From the NCBI RefSeq assembly GCF_000378245.1, contig NZ_KB899497.1, positions 1-64,000 of the forward strand: a stretch of 64,000 nt of DNA. Direction: 5' to 3'. Both the position numbers and the translations under genes were made by a program. The notes beneath the pieces were generated by a model that searched no databases, was not told the DNA's origin, and saw only the letters and a program-made list of their open reading frames with translations. This document shows positions 1-7,631 of the stretch, one piece after another. Source of the stretch: Aromatoleum toluclasticum ATCC 700605. GTDB lineage: Bacteria; Pseudomonadota; Gammaproteobacteria; Burkholderiales; Rhodocyclaceae. Positions within the stretch are counted from its first letter, which is position 1. The number at the start of each line of letters is the position of its first letter.

Positions 1-184
1 CGAACAAGGCCGATTGGGGAAAGGCAGTCTGTTCTGTCCTTGTCCATCGCAACGTCGGCAGTCCAAACCCGGTCACGCCTTGGCGTGGTCAGCAGGAGAT
101 GAAGATGCGCACATGATCAACGGTCGGTTCGACCTGCGGCCGGTCTGCAAGGAAGGGGTTGACGGGAAGTCCCTTGGGGTAGGG
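1..184. other. Left edge of integron cassette array, no gene seen
   Basis: This stretch should hold the 3' part of the cassette carrying the 168-residue gene and the start of a further cassette. The stop codon of the gene at 185 lies inside the heptamer GGCTAAC on the minus strand, which is how cassette genes often run into their attC. I could not find a convincing partner heptamer or palindromic arms to the left, so no attC is called here. No open reading frame in this piece looks like a gene. Confidence 0.4.
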
Positions 185-691
185 TTAGCCGGCACTTTGC
201 ACCCCCTCGCCTCGGAAAACAGAGATTTCAAGATCGCTTATGCGCAGCATGTTTGGTCTATTCTTGTCCCACATGTAGGGGGCGTCTTTACTATCGTTGA
301 ATGGAACCGTCGGAAGGCCCATTCTTACCTTACCGCACATGCCGTCACTGAGCAGTGCTGCGACAGCGGTGGTGTTGAATAGCAGCGCTGCTCCATGAAC
401 AAACGGTGCGCCATACTCCCCTTCCGTATGTGCAAGAAAACCTACATCGTCGGTCTTTAGATCTCGATCGAGTTCCTGCGCGTTACGGTATTTCGTGAAA
501 AGCGTGAGGTGGATGTCAACGTCTGCTAGACGTTGACCAGTAGAAAGCACGACGTTTGTGTCGTGAGCAGCACGGAGGACTAGGGCGAATGACTCTGATG
601 ATCGGAGGGCACCCTCCTCAACATGTAGAGACATGGTTGCCGAGGCGCGAGCAACGGAAAGGTACAAATCTGTCGGAAGGGCGAAGGTCAT
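185..691 (-). CDS. Integron cassette protein of unknown function (168 aa)
   Basis: I do not recognise this protein. It starts at an ATG at 691 and stops inside a GGCTAAC heptamer. It lies in the cassette orientation, opposite to the integrase, directly downstream of the attC at 702-788. It has no signal peptide or membrane segment and looks like a soluble mixed alpha/beta protein. Its middle part is acidic (TDDVGFLAHTEGEYGAP) and its C-terminal end is arginine rich. Expression would depend on a promoter near the integrase or inside a cassette. The identification as a cassette gene comes from position and orientation; the coding call itself is moderately secure because the frame fills the whole cassette. 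Confidence 0.6.
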   Translation of the reverse strand: MTFALPTDLYLSVARASATMSLHVEEGALRSSESFALVLRAAHDTNVVLSTGQRLADVDIHLTLFTKYRNAQELDRDLKTDDVGFLAHTEGEYGAPFVHGAALLFNTTAVAALLSDGMCGKVRMGLPTVPFNDSKDAPYMWDKNRPNMLRISDLEISVFRGEGVQSAG

Positions 692-701
692 GGCTTGTGA
701 C

Positions 702-788
702 GGCTAACGTAGAGCTAACCGGCAGCCAAAAGCGTAGCTTTTGGCTGTCCAGCGACCGAAGGGAGCGAGGTTGAGCACCATGTTAGAA
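702..788 (-). other. attC: attC recombination site (cassette 3)
   Basis: The site is bounded by GGCTAAC at 702-708 and GTTAGAA at 782-788, which are inversely oriented core heptamers. The roughly 87-bp element between them contains the internal palindrome CAGCCAAAAGC/GCTTTTGGCTG at about 723-749. This is the folded-hairpin layout expected of an attC. A nearly identical CAAAAGC/GCTTTTG core occurs in the attC at 1499-1593, as expected for sites in one array. Confidence 0.75.
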
Positions 789-1095
789 GAGCCGAAGGCA
801 GAAACCGTGGAGTATGCCATGGAGCTGACGGCGGCGCGCTCGTGGTTGTGGCAAGGCGGTTGGCCTTGCACAAACGCAAAGCGGATGAGCGACGCCACGC
901 GGCTGAACAGCGCAGAGTTGTGGAGCCGGCACGGACTCGGATACTGGGCGTGAGCGACACACCGTGACGTCCGACGAGCGATTCCAGACGACGATTCAGC
1001 CCTTGACTGCGGTTGGCGGCACAAACGCCGACGAAAAACCAATGAAACTGCCGGCCGATCACGCAATGCGTTTTTCATTGGGCTGTTCAGGAAAC
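789..1095 (-). other. Integron cassette without a confident gene
   Basis: This roughly 300-bp unit lies between two attC sites and so has the size of a mobile cassette. Minus-strand frames starting near 1078 (ATG) and 1062 stay open through it but only end inside the neighbouring attC, and their composition (many Arg, Ser and Pro) is poor for a folded protein. A plus-strand frame of about 57 residues from the ATG at 780 is also possible. I cannot choose between them; the cassette may be non-coding or regulatory. Confidence 0.5.
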
Positions 1096-1164
1096 TTCTA
1101 ACGTCTGAATTCACCGGACCTGCGCGGCTTCTTCGCGCAGGTCCGGTGGAATGATGGGTTGGGC
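1096..1164 (-). other. attC: attC recombination site (cassette 2)
   Basis: On the minus strand the site begins with a perfect RYYYAAC core (GCCCAAC, 1164-1158) and ends with GTTAGAA (1102-1096). The 69-bp element contains long complementary arms (CACCGGACCTGCGCG at about 1112-1126 and its partner near 1133-1147) separated by a short loop. This is a short, very regular attC and the best-formed one in the array. Confidence 0.85.
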
Positions 1165-1196
1165 CATGGATTCTCAGCTCCCTTTTCGCTTGGCTC

Positions 1197-1424
1197 TCAC
1201 AAGCTCATCAGCGGGCTATACCCGGAAGGGAGGTGGCGCTCCCACGACACGATGACGTGTTTGATGTTGCGCTCTGCATATGCCATTACCTCACAAACTG
1301 CCTTCTTGACCATAAGCAAACCCTCCTTTCGAACTGTAGATAGACCTGCAATGGTTTCCGCGATTAAAAACCCTAGCCAGAAGCTGGTAGGGCCAATAAC
1401 TACATGAACAAAGCCTGCCATCAT
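1197..1424 (-). CDS. Integron cassette protein of unknown function (75 aa)
   Basis: This is a small cassette gene on the minus strand between the attC sites at 1499-1593 and 1096-1164. I chose the ATG at 1424 (a second ATG follows at 1421). The frame extends upstream to a TTG at 1511, but that lies inside the previous attC. The protein starts with a hydrophobic stretch (VVIGPTSFWLGFLIAETIAG, about residues 7-26), which could be one membrane segment. An amphipathic, charged region follows. I know of no function. Expression would rely on the integron promoter. Confidence 0.5.
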   Translation of the reverse strand: MMAGFVHVVIGPTSFWLGFLIAETIAGLSTVRKEGLLMVKKAVCEVMAYAERNIKHVIVSWERHLPSGYSPLMSL

Positions 1425-1498
1425 CAGTCTCAGGAGGCCACCTCTGAGAGACGCACGATTATGCGTTTCGGCATGTAACAACGGCACTGCGCAAATGG

Positions 1499-1593
1499 GT
1501 CCAACGTTCAAAGTGAGGGGCAGCCGGAGCGCGTAGCGCGGAGGGCACCAAAAGCGTCGCTTTTGGCTGTCCCCTCGACTGCCGTGTTAGGGC
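1499..1593 (-). other. attC: attC recombination site (cassette 1)
   Basis: On the minus strand the site runs from GCCCTAAC (1593-1586) to GTTGGAC (1505-1499), which fits the GTTRRRY consensus exactly. Inside are paired arms GAGGGGACAGCC/GGCTGCCCCTC and a CAAAAGC/GCTTTTG core. At about 95 bp it is the longest of the three attC sites. Confidence 0.8.
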
Positions 1594-1659
1594 AAAAGCT
1601 CCACATACCCTCAGCCTGCTTTAGTTCCGGGGGCGCTGAATGGTAGAAGGGCGTGTTGT

Positions 1660-1869
1660 TCATTGCGAAAGAATGAGCAGTTTGACGATACCAAAGACAG
1701 CGAGAAAGATCGCTAAAAAGCCAACTATCGCCACAAGAAAAACGTGAAGTGGCGCTGGGCGTTGAAGCTTTACTCGACCGAACGAGATGCCCCGCAGAAC
1801 AAAGCGTCCAATGCGGAAGAAGAGGTGCTCAACCAAACCCCAGAATACAAAGTGAATGATCGTATCCAC
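1660..1869 (-). CDS. First-cassette small membrane protein (69 aa)
   Basis: This is the first cassette after the attachment site, so it is the one best placed for expression. It begins at a GTG at 1869, only a few bases inside the recombination heptamer GTTAGGG (1882-1876). The protein has a C-terminal transmembrane segment (FLVAIVGFLAIFLAVFGIVK, about residues 44-63) and an amphipathic, hydrophobic N-terminal part with two Phe-rich patches. A stretch of about 20 basic and polar residues separates them. The function is unknown; small membrane proteins are common among cassette products. Confidence 0.6.
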   Translation of the reverse strand: MDTIIHFVFWGLVEHLFFRIGRFVLRGISFGRVKLQRPAPLHVFLVAIVGFLAIFLAVFGIVKLLILSQ

Positions 1870-1875
1870 GCGAAT

Positions 1876-2005
1876 CCCTAACAGTTGTAGTAGACGGAAT
1901 CGATCAGTAGTGAGATAGACCGATTCGGCCTATTGTTGGCTATGACGGATGACGATAGCATTGACTGCGACCTCCGTAACGGTTTCTTACAACGCAACAT
2001 AGCCG
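1876..2005. other. attI: Putative attI site and integron control region
   Basis: The GTTAGGG heptamer on the minus strand (1882-1876) marks the junction between the first cassette and the integrase-side DNA. The remaining 120 bp up to the integrase start would hold attI and the divergent promoters Pint and Pc. This placement is inferred from integron architecture; attI sites share almost no sequence beyond the crossover heptamer, so the right border is arbitrary. Confidence 0.55.
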
Positions 2006-2011
2006 ACGCAT

Positions 2012-3376
2012 ATGACTCTGTCAAACGCCCCCGATGCGGTACTACGGTTTTGGCGCAACTATCAGACTCTGTTGAGGAATTCCGGTGTGAAGCCCGGTGC
2101 TGCGGAGTGGTACGTGCGACACGCGGAGGCGTATCTGAAGACTTTTGAGGGGCGACGGCTGGCGACGCACACGGCGGTGGAGGTGGAGGCATGGCTGGCG
2201 GAGCGCGGCAGGATAGGCCGATTGCAGTCGTGGCAGTTTTGCCAGATGGTGGAGGCGGTGAGGCTGTTGTTGCAGTTGGCACACGCGCCGGCTGAGGCGG
2301 CGGTCGACTGGGACTACTGGCGGGAGGCCGGGCGCGAGCTGCCGGCGACGCACCCTACGCTTGCCCGTAGCCTTGCGCCGAAGCCCCCAGCCGGCGAAGT
2401 GGAGGGCGGCAAGGGCGTGGATGCGTTGCGCGGTCAGGTGGTGGCGGTTATCCGGCAACGCAATTATTCGATCCGGACCGAGGAGGCGTATTGCGGGTGG
2501 CTGGACCGGTTTGCGCGCTTTCTGAAAGGGGCGGATCCGCGCGCGGCGGGAGCGGTGGAGGTAAAGGCCTTTCTTCAGGATCTTGCGGTGCAGGGGCGGG
2601 TGGCGGCGAGCACGCAGAACCAGGCGCTCAATGCGCTGGTGTTTCTCTACGACAAGGTTCTGGAGCGTCCGCTGGGAGCTCTGGGGAGCTTTGCGCGGGC
2701 CAAGCGTCCGCAGCCTCTGCCGGTGGTGTTGTCGCGGGACGAGGTGGTGCGTCTGCTGGGGCGGATGGACGGCGTGCACGGGATGATGGCGGCGCTGCTG
2801 TATGGCACGGGGATGCGCCTGATGGAGTGTGTGCGACTGCGGGTGAAGGATCTCGACTTCGAGTATCGGCAGATCGTGGTTCGCGACGGGAAGGGGCAGA
2901 AGGACAGGGTCGTGCCGATGCCCGCGCGTCTGGTGGATGGCTTGCAGGCGCATCTGGCGAAGGTGAGGGGGCTCCATCAGGAGGACTTGGCGCGGGGGGC
3001 GGGCGCCGTGTTCCTGCCCGACGCGCTGGAGCGCAAGTATCCGGCGGCGCCGAGGGAGTGGGGCTGGCAGTACGTCTTTGCGGCGAGCCGCTTGTCGGCC
3101 GATCCGCGCGGCGGTGTGGTGCGACGGCACCATTTGCATGAGAGCAGCTTGCAGAAGGCCGTGCATCGCGCGGCGCGCGAGGCGAGCTTAAGCAAGCCGG
3201 TGAGCTGCCATGCACTGCGGCACAGTTTCGCGACGCATGTGTTGGAGGCCGGTTACGACATCCGTACGGTGCAGGAGCTGCTCGGGCATTCGGATGTGTC
3301 GACGACGATGATCTACACCCATGTGCTCAATCGCGGCGGGCGAGGAGTCGTGAGCCCGCTGGACCGAGTCGGCTGA
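2012..3376 (+). CDS. intI: Integron integrase, long form (tyrosine recombinase, 454 aa)
   Basis: The protein catalyses site-specific insertion and excision of cassettes at attI and attC. Tyrosine-recombinase residues are visible: Arg269 ([16 protein letters not shown]), His400 and Arg403 ([11 protein letters not shown]), His426 (ELLGHSD) and the nucleophile Tyr435 ([11 protein letters not shown]). The integron-specific extra patch before His400 is present (about residues 367-385, [17 protein letters not shown]). Typical IntI proteins are about 320-340 residues. This one has roughly 110 extra N-terminal residues that look like a second SAM-like core-binding domain (about residues 8-95), ahead of the normal one (about 135-220). 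It is transcribed away from the cassettes, as expected. The ATG at 2012 has no obvious Shine-Dalgarno sequence, so an internal start cannot be excluded. Confidence 0.9.
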   Translation: MTLSNAPDAVLRFWRNYQTLLRNSGVKPGAAEWYVRHAEAYLKTFEGRRLATHTAVEVEAWLAERGRIGRLQSWQFCQMVEAVRLLLQLAHAPAEAAVDWDYWREAGRELPATHPTLARSLAPKPPAGEVEGGKGVDALRGQVVAVIRQRNYSIRTEEAYCGWLDRFARFLKGADPRAAGAVEVKAFLQDLAVQGRVAASTQNQALNALVFLYDKVLERPLGALGSFARAKRPQPLPVVLSRDEVVRLLGRMDGVHGMMAALLYGTGMRLMECVRLRVKDLDFEYRQIVVRDGKGQKDRVVPMPARLVDGLQAHLAKVRGLHQEDLARGAGAVFLPDALERKYPAAPREWGWQYVFAASRLSADPRGGVVRRHHLHESSLQKAVHRAAREASLSKPVSCHALRHSFATHVLEAGYDIRTVQELLGHSDVSTTMIYTHVLNRGGRGVVSPLDRVG

Positions 3377-3469
3377 ATACCGCAGGGCAGTCGCACGAAC
3401 CCGTGTAGAGCGCGAGGAGCGCAGCGTATCCCGCCAGTCCCGGCGTCGGAAGCGGCCCAAGGGCCGCAT

Positions 3470-3503
3470 GGCGGGGTACGCCTTCGGCTCCGCCCGCCCT
3501 ACG
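3470..3503 (-). repeat. REP-like palindromic repeat, copy 1
   Basis: The minus strand reads CGTAGGGCGGGCGGAGCCGA followed by AGGCGTACCCCGCC. The copy at 21434-21467 has the same order of blocks on the plus strand (CGTAGGGCGGGAGGAGCCGG, then AGGCGGGTCCCGCC). The outer arms GGCGGGG and CCCGCCC are complementary. It sits in the 484-bp gap between the integrase and pchC, which otherwise holds only the regulatory sites listed next. Confidence 0.7.
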
Positions 3504-3592
3504 AGTCCGTGCTTCCGCGAACAGTTCCGCAATCGACCTGACGACACGTGCAGTCATACGATCGCCCTGTTGAGCACCGCCGGAGCTCATTG

Positions 3593-3658
3593 TCGCAAAT
3601 CTGGACAGTGTCTGAATTTGCGAAATCCCGTGCTGGATGGACCATACCCCACGGTCCA
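3593..3658 (+). promoter_or_regulatory. Two palindromes, candidate enhancer sites for a sigma-54 activator
   Basis: The first palindrome (3593-3623) has perfect 8-bp arms TCGCAAAT/ATTTGCGA plus an inner GACA/TGTC pair, matching at 12 of 15 positions. The second (3638-3658) has perfect arms TGGACC/GGTCCA. They lie about 140-215 bp upstream of the -24/-12 promoter of pchC, the usual distance for upstream activating sequences of NtrC/XylR/DmpR-type regulators. No such regulator gene for aromatics lies in this window, so it must be encoded elsewhere. Confidence 0.6.
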
Positions 3659-3796
3659 ACGGCGTTGCCGGCTTGGTTCGATGGGGACGTGTCTGCTTTC
3701 TGTACAAGCGTGCGTTGCGGAGCGGGCTGCGCAATTCGGCACGTTCTGACTCCAAGTGGCTGTAAATAAATGATTAGTTGTTCCTCGCGCAAAGCG

Positions 3797-3810
3797 GGCA
3801 TTGCTCTTGC
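3797..3810 (+). promoter_or_regulatory. Sigma-54 (-24/-12) promoter of the p-cresol operon
   Basis: GGCATTGCTCTTGC matches the -24 GGCA and -12 TTGC elements with the exact GG-N10-GC spacing. It lies 50 bp before the pchC start codon and has no competing gene around it. Together with the upstream palindromes it suggests effector-dependent activation by an enhancer-binding protein. Confidence 0.8.
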
Positions 3811-3860
3811 GTTATCTCGTCCGAAGAAGTTGGAAGGCCAACAATCAGGAGGAGATCAAG

Positions 3861-4160
3861 ATGTACGCAAGGAGATTGGCCGTTTGCCTGGGAAGCGTGG
3901 CGACGCTGGTGGTCGCGGGTGGGGCGCAGGCGGCGTGGCGGGATGGGGGCGAGGTGTACGACAAGGTGTGCCGCTATTGCCACGAGGCGAACGTCGGGCC
4001 GGTGCTGAAGGGGCGTGCGTTGCCGACGGAGTACATCCAGCGGGTGGTGCGCATGGGCAACCGGGCGATGCCGGCGTTCCGGCCGAGCGAGATCGACGAC
4101 GCGACGCTGGCCGACGTGGCGCGGCGGGTCAGTGGTAGCGCGGCGGTTGCGCAGGAGTGA
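3861..4160 (+). CDS. pchC: p-Cresol methylhydroxylase, cytochrome c subunit
   Basis: This is the small c-type cytochrome that accepts electrons from the flavin of PchF in the periplasm. A signal peptide (residues 1-24, cut after AQA) precedes the mature protein. The haem motif is C37-R-Y-C40-H41, and Met70 (RAMPAF) is the probable sixth ligand. At 99 residues it has the usual size of PchC precursors. I chose the ATG at 3861 because AGGAGGA (3847-3853) is correctly spaced before it; a longer frame from 3801 would bury the signal peptide. It is first in the operon, six bases before the next gene, and is expressed from the -24/-12 promoter at 3797. Confidence 0.9.
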   Translation: MYARRLAVCLGSVATLVVAGGAQAAWRDGGEVYDKVCRYCHEANVGPVLKGRALPTEYIQRVVRMGNRAMPAFRPSEIDDATLADVARRVSGSAAVAQE

Positions 4161-4166
4161 TGCGTC

Positions 4167-4565
4167 ATGGACAGACGGATTTTCCTGAAAGGAGTGCTGG
4201 GCGGCGGAGCGCTGGGCGCGGTGCCGCTGGCGGCCACGGCGAAGCTGGACGAGCTCGGCATCGCGGAGCGGCCGGTGATGGTGGTGGCGCAGGCGGAGTC
4301 GCCCGAGGCGCTGGCGATGGCGCGCGGACTGGGGGTGGAGCTGGGTGTGCGGCCGGTGGCGGCGGGCGTGCGCGAGCTGGGCAGCTTCGGGGGCGTGACG
4401 GCCTTGCTCGATCGCGCGGGACAGGGGCGCGTGATCGGGGTGATGGATGACGCGTCGGCCCTGATCTTCCAGCAGATCGCGGCGGCGCGCGGTGCGGGCC
4501 TGGTGATGGACACGCATCGTCGCATCGGGGCGGCCAGCCTCGTTTCCTTCGCGATCAACACCTGA
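4167..4565 (+). CDS. Tat-signal protein in the pchX position (132 aa)
   Basis: The gene lies between pchC and pchF, where characterised p-cresol operons carry pchX, a gene of unknown role. I infer equivalence from position only. The N-terminus has a twin-arginine motif (R3-R4-I-F-L-K) followed by a hydrophobic glycine/alanine stretch to about residue 24, so the protein is probably exported folded or is a co-translocated escort. The rest (about 105 residues) is soluble alpha/beta with a conserved-looking GVMDDASALIFQQI segment. It has no cofactor motif. Since PchF has no signal sequence of its own, a role as export partner or flavinylation/assembly factor is an attractive inference but unproven. 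Confidence 0.65.
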   Translation: MDRRIFLKGVLGGGALGAVPLAATAKLDELGIAERPVMVVAQAESPEALAMARGLGVELGVRPVAAGVRELGSFGGVTALLDRAGQGRVIGVMDDASALIFQQIAAARGAGLVMDTHRRIGAASLVSFAINT

Positions 4566-4605
4566 CGCAGCGCGCGGCAGGCACAAATACAACGGAGACA
4601 ATCGA

Positions 4606-6153
4606 ATGGTTTCGAAGAGCAAGGTGCTGCCCAAGGGGATCAGCGCAGCGGAGTTCGACAAGGCGGTGCGGGAGCTGCGGGCCATCGTGGGCGACGAGCA
4701 TGTGTTGGTCGATGAGGAGAAGCTGGCGCCGTATCGCAAGATCATGATGCCGGTGTCCGAGGCGCAGCACGAGCTGTCGGCGTCGGTGATGCCGGACGGC
4801 GTCGAGCAGATCCAGCGTGTGATGAAGGTGGCGAACAAGTACCGGGTTCCGGTCTATCCGATCTCGACCGGCAAGAACCTCGGCTACGGTTCGGCGGCGC
4901 CGGTGCAGCGCGGGCAGATCGTGATGGACCTGCGACGCATGAACCGCATCATCGAGGTCGATGCGGAGCTGTGCACGGCGCTGGTCGAGCCGGGCGTGAC
5001 TTACCAGCAGCTCTACGACTACCTGCAGGAGCACAAGCTGCCGCTGTGGTTCTCGTGCCCGGCGCCGTCGGCGATTGCGGGGCCGGTGGGCAACATGGTG
5101 GACCGCGGCGTCGGCTACACGCCTTACGGCGAACACTTCATGTTCTCGTGCGGCATGGAGGTGGTGCTGGCGGACGGGCAGGTGTTGCGCACCGGCATGG
5201 GCGCGATGGAGAACTCGAACACCTGGCAGGTGTTCAAGTGGGGCTACGGGCCGACGCTGGACGGCATCTTCACGCAGTCGAACTTCGGTGTCGTTACCAA
5301 GATGGGGATGTGGCTGATGCCGGCGCCGCCGGATTTCCGCCCCTTCTGCATCCAGTATCCGAACGAGACCGACATCACCAAGATCGTCGAGGCGCTGCGG
5401 CCGCTGCGCATCGCGATGGTGATCCCGAACGCGGTGGTGATCGCGCACACGCTGTGGGAAGCACCCTGCACGCCGGTGAAGCGTGCCGACTATCACACCG
5501 GGCCGGGCGCGATCAGCGACGAGGCGGTGAAGAAGATCCAGGCCGATCACAACATCGGCGCGTGGAATGTGTATGCGGGCCTGTATGGCACGAAGGAAAC
5601 CAACGACGCCAACTGGAAGATCATCGAGGCGGTCGCCGCGGGTACGGGTGGCAAGATCATCACGCAAGAGGCGTCGAAGGGCAGCAAGGCGCTGGAGTAC
5701 CGCTTCGACCTGATGAAGGGTAAGCCGAATCTGGGCGAGTTCGGCCTGTACAACTGGCGCGGGGGTGGCGGTTCGATCTGGTTCGCGCCGGTGTCGCAGG
5801 CGAAGGGCGCCGAGACGCTCAAGCAGATGCAGATGGCGAAGACCATCCTCGCGAAGTACGGCTTCGATTATGTCGGCGAGTTCATCGTCGGCTGGCGCGA
5901 CATGCACCACGTCATCGATCTGCTGTACGACCGCTCGAAGCCGGAGGAGATGGAGAAGGCCTACGCGTGCTACGACGAGCTGCTGCATACCTTCGCCAAG
6001 GAAGGCTACGGCATGTACCGCGCGAACACCGCCTTCGCCGAGAAGGTCGCGGCGACCTACGGGCCGGTGAAGCGCGACGTCGAGAAGCGCCTGAAGAAGG
6101 CGCTGGACCCGAACAACATCATCGCGCCGGGCCGGTGCGGCATCAGCCTGTAA
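4606..6153 (+). CDS. pchF: p-Cresol methylhydroxylase, flavoprotein subunit
   Basis: This VAO/PCMH-family flavoenzyme oxidises p-cresol via a quinone methide to 4-hydroxybenzyl alcohol and on to 4-hydroxybenzaldehyde, passing electrons to PchC. The FAD-binding domain is at about residues 50-230 (motif STGKNLGYG near 90 and GPVGNMVDRGVGYTPYG near 160). The substrate domain follows. Tyr382 (FGLYNWRGGGG) aligns in context with the tyrosine that carries covalent FAD in this family. At 515 residues the length matches known PchF. No signal peptide is seen, so export must depend on a partner. A 4-ethylphenol or similar 4-alkylphenol hydroxylase is the main alternative; the adjacent aldehyde dehydrogenase favours p-cresol. 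Confidence 0.9.
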   Translation: MVSKSKVLPKGISAAEFDKAVRELRAIVGDEHVLVDEEKLAPYRKIMMPVSEAQHELSASVMPDGVEQIQRVMKVANKYRVPVYPISTGKNLGYGSAAPVQRGQIVMDLRRMNRIIEVDAELCTALVEPGVTYQQLYDYLQEHKLPLWFSCPAPSAIAGPVGNMVDRGVGYTPYGEHFMFSCGMEVVLADGQVLRTGMGAMENSNTWQVFKWGYGPTLDGIFTQSNFGVVTKMGMWLMPAPPDFRPFCIQYPNETDITKIVEALRPLRIAMVIPNAVVIAHTLWEAPCTPVKRADYHTGPGAISDEAVKKIQADHNIGAWNVYAGLYGTKETNDANWKIIEAVAAGTGGKIITQEASKGSKALEYRFDLMKGKPNLGEFGLYNWRGGGGSIWFAPVSQAKGAETLKQMQMAKTILAKYGFDYVGEFIVGWRDMHHVIDLLYDRSKPEEMEKAYACYDELLHTFAKEGYGMYRANTAFAEKVAATYGPVKRDVEKRLKKALDPNNIIAPGRCGISL

Positions 6154-6162
6154 GGGGGAAGC

Positions 6163-7605
6163 ATGAAGGAATACAAGCTGTTCATCGACGGCGAATGGGT
6201 GTCGTCGTCGACCGAAACCATCCTAGACGACATCAACCCGGCGACCGGCGAGGTGTGGGGGCGGGTGCATCAGGCCTCCGCCGACGACCTCGAACGTGCC
6301 ATCGCCGCCGCGTACCGCGCGCGTGAAAGCTGGGGCAATACGCTCGCCAACGAACGCGAGGCGATCCTGCTGCGTGCGGCGGACGAGCTGCAGAAGCGCA
6401 TCCCGGAAGTGGCCGAGGTGTTGATCGACGAGGCGGGTTCGACCTTCGGCAAGGCGATGTTCGAGGCGAGTTTCGTCGTGAATCTGCTGCGCAGCGCTGC
6501 GGGCGAGTGCCGGCGCATCACCGGCGAGACGATCCCGTCCGACAGCCCTGGCGTGTTCTCGATGAGCGTGCGCCGTCCGCTGGGCGTGATCGCAGGCATC
6601 GCGCCGTTCAACTTCCCCTTCCTGCTCGCGACGAAGAAAGTCGCGCTGGCGTTGGCAGCGGGCAACACCTTCATCCTCAAGCCCGCGACCTATACGCCGG
6701 TGACGGGGCTGAAGATCGCGGAGATCTTCGAGGCGGCGGGTCTGCCGAAGGGCGTGCTGAACGTGGTGCCGGTGCAGGGCTCGGTGCTCGGCAACAAGTT
6801 CGTCGCCGATCCGCGCGTGCGCATGATCACCTTCACCGGTTCGACCGAGGTCGGGCGTGAGCTGTCGGCGGAGGCCGGCAAGCACTTCAAGCGCATCACG
6901 CTGGAGCTCGGCGGCAAGAGCCCGCTGATCGTGCTGAAGGACGCGGACGTCGATTACGCGGTGAACGCGGCGGCCTTCGGCATCTTCCTGCATCAGGGGC
7001 AGGTGTGCATGGCGAACTCGCGGCTCATCGTCGAAGCGCCGATCTTCGATGCGTTCTGCGACAAGCTCACGACCAAGATCAGCGGCTTCAAGGTCGGTGA
7101 CCCGCACGATCCGCACACGGTGATCGGGCCGCTGATCGACCGCAAGCAGTGCGCGGTGCTCGACCGGCATGTGGCCGACGCAGTGGCGAAGGGGGCGAAG
7201 CTGCTGCATGGGGGCAAGAGCGACGGAGCGTTCTACCAGCCGACCATTCTCGCCGGTGTGACGCCCGACATGGTGGTGTTCCGCGAGGAAAGCTTCGGGC
7301 CGGCGGTGTCGGTGATCCGCGCCGCGGACAGCGAGGAGGCGCTGCGGCTCGCCAACGACTCGTGCTACGGGTTGTCGTCGGGCCTCATCACCAACGATCT
7401 GCAGAAGGCCTTCGACCTGTCGCTGCGCCTGGAGGCGGGGATGGTGCACATCAACGACGCGTCGATCATGGATGAGCCGCACGTGCCCTTCGGCGGCATC
7501 AAGGACAGCGGGATGGGACGCGAGGGCGGACATCACTCGATGGACGAGATGACCGAACTCAAGTGGATCACGGTGCAGATGGGGCAGCGCCAGTTCCCGT
7601 TCTGA
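6163..7605 (+). CDS. pchA: 4-Hydroxybenzaldehyde dehydrogenase (ALDH family)
   Basis: This is a 480-residue NAD(P)-dependent aldehyde dehydrogenase. The catalytic cysteine is Cys282 (GQVCMANSR) and the general base is Glu248 (LELGGKSPL). The cofactor-binding segments FNFPFL and FTGSTEVGRELS are in place. It starts nine bases after pchF with the Shine-Dalgarno sequence GGGGGAAGC. Its place behind the cytochrome and flavoprotein subunits makes oxidation of 4-hydroxybenzaldehyde to 4-hydroxybenzoate the natural role. In Pseudomonas operons this gene precedes pchC, so the order here is rearranged. The protein is cytoplasmic, so the aldehyde has to cross the inner membrane. Confidence 0.85.
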   Translation: MKEYKLFIDGEWVSSSTETILDDINPATGEVWGRVHQASADDLERAIAAAYRARESWGNTLANEREAILLRAADELQKRIPEVAEVLIDEAGSTFGKAMFEASFVVNLLRSAAGECRRITGETIPSDSPGVFSMSVRRPLGVIAGIAPFNFPFLLATKKVALALAAGNTFILKPATYTPVTGLKIAEIFEAAGLPKGVLNVVPVQGSVLGNKFVADPRVRMITFTGSTEVGRELSAEAGKHFKRITLELGGKSPLIVLKDADVDYAVNAAAFGIFLHQGQVCMANSRLIVEAPIFDAFCDKLTTKISGFKVGDPHDPHTVIGPLIDRKQCAVLDRHVADAVAKGAKLLHGGKSDGAFYQPTILAGVTPDMVVFREESFGPAVSVIRAADSEEALRLANDSCYGLSSGLITNDLQKAFDLSLRLEAGMVHINDASIMDEPHVPFGGIKDSGMGREGGHHSMDEMTELKWITVQMGQRQFPF

Positions 7606-7631
7606 ACGACAAGAAAAATCAGGGAGGAGAC

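Noticed and set aside
113-190. A fourth attC at the left edge, between GATCAAC (113) and GTTAGCC (184-190)
   Set aside because: One heptamer is good but the other is not complementary, and I found no paired inner arms; the true end may lie outside the window.
2042-3215. Long minus-strand and out-of-frame open frames over the integrase gene
   Set aside because: They are rich in Arg, His, Pro and Ser with no domain features, as expected of shadows in GC-rich coding DNA.
2012-3376. Phage-type or XerC-type integrase
   Set aside because: The extra patch before the catalytic His and the [11 protein letters not shown] end are integron-integrase features, and attC sites lie next to it.
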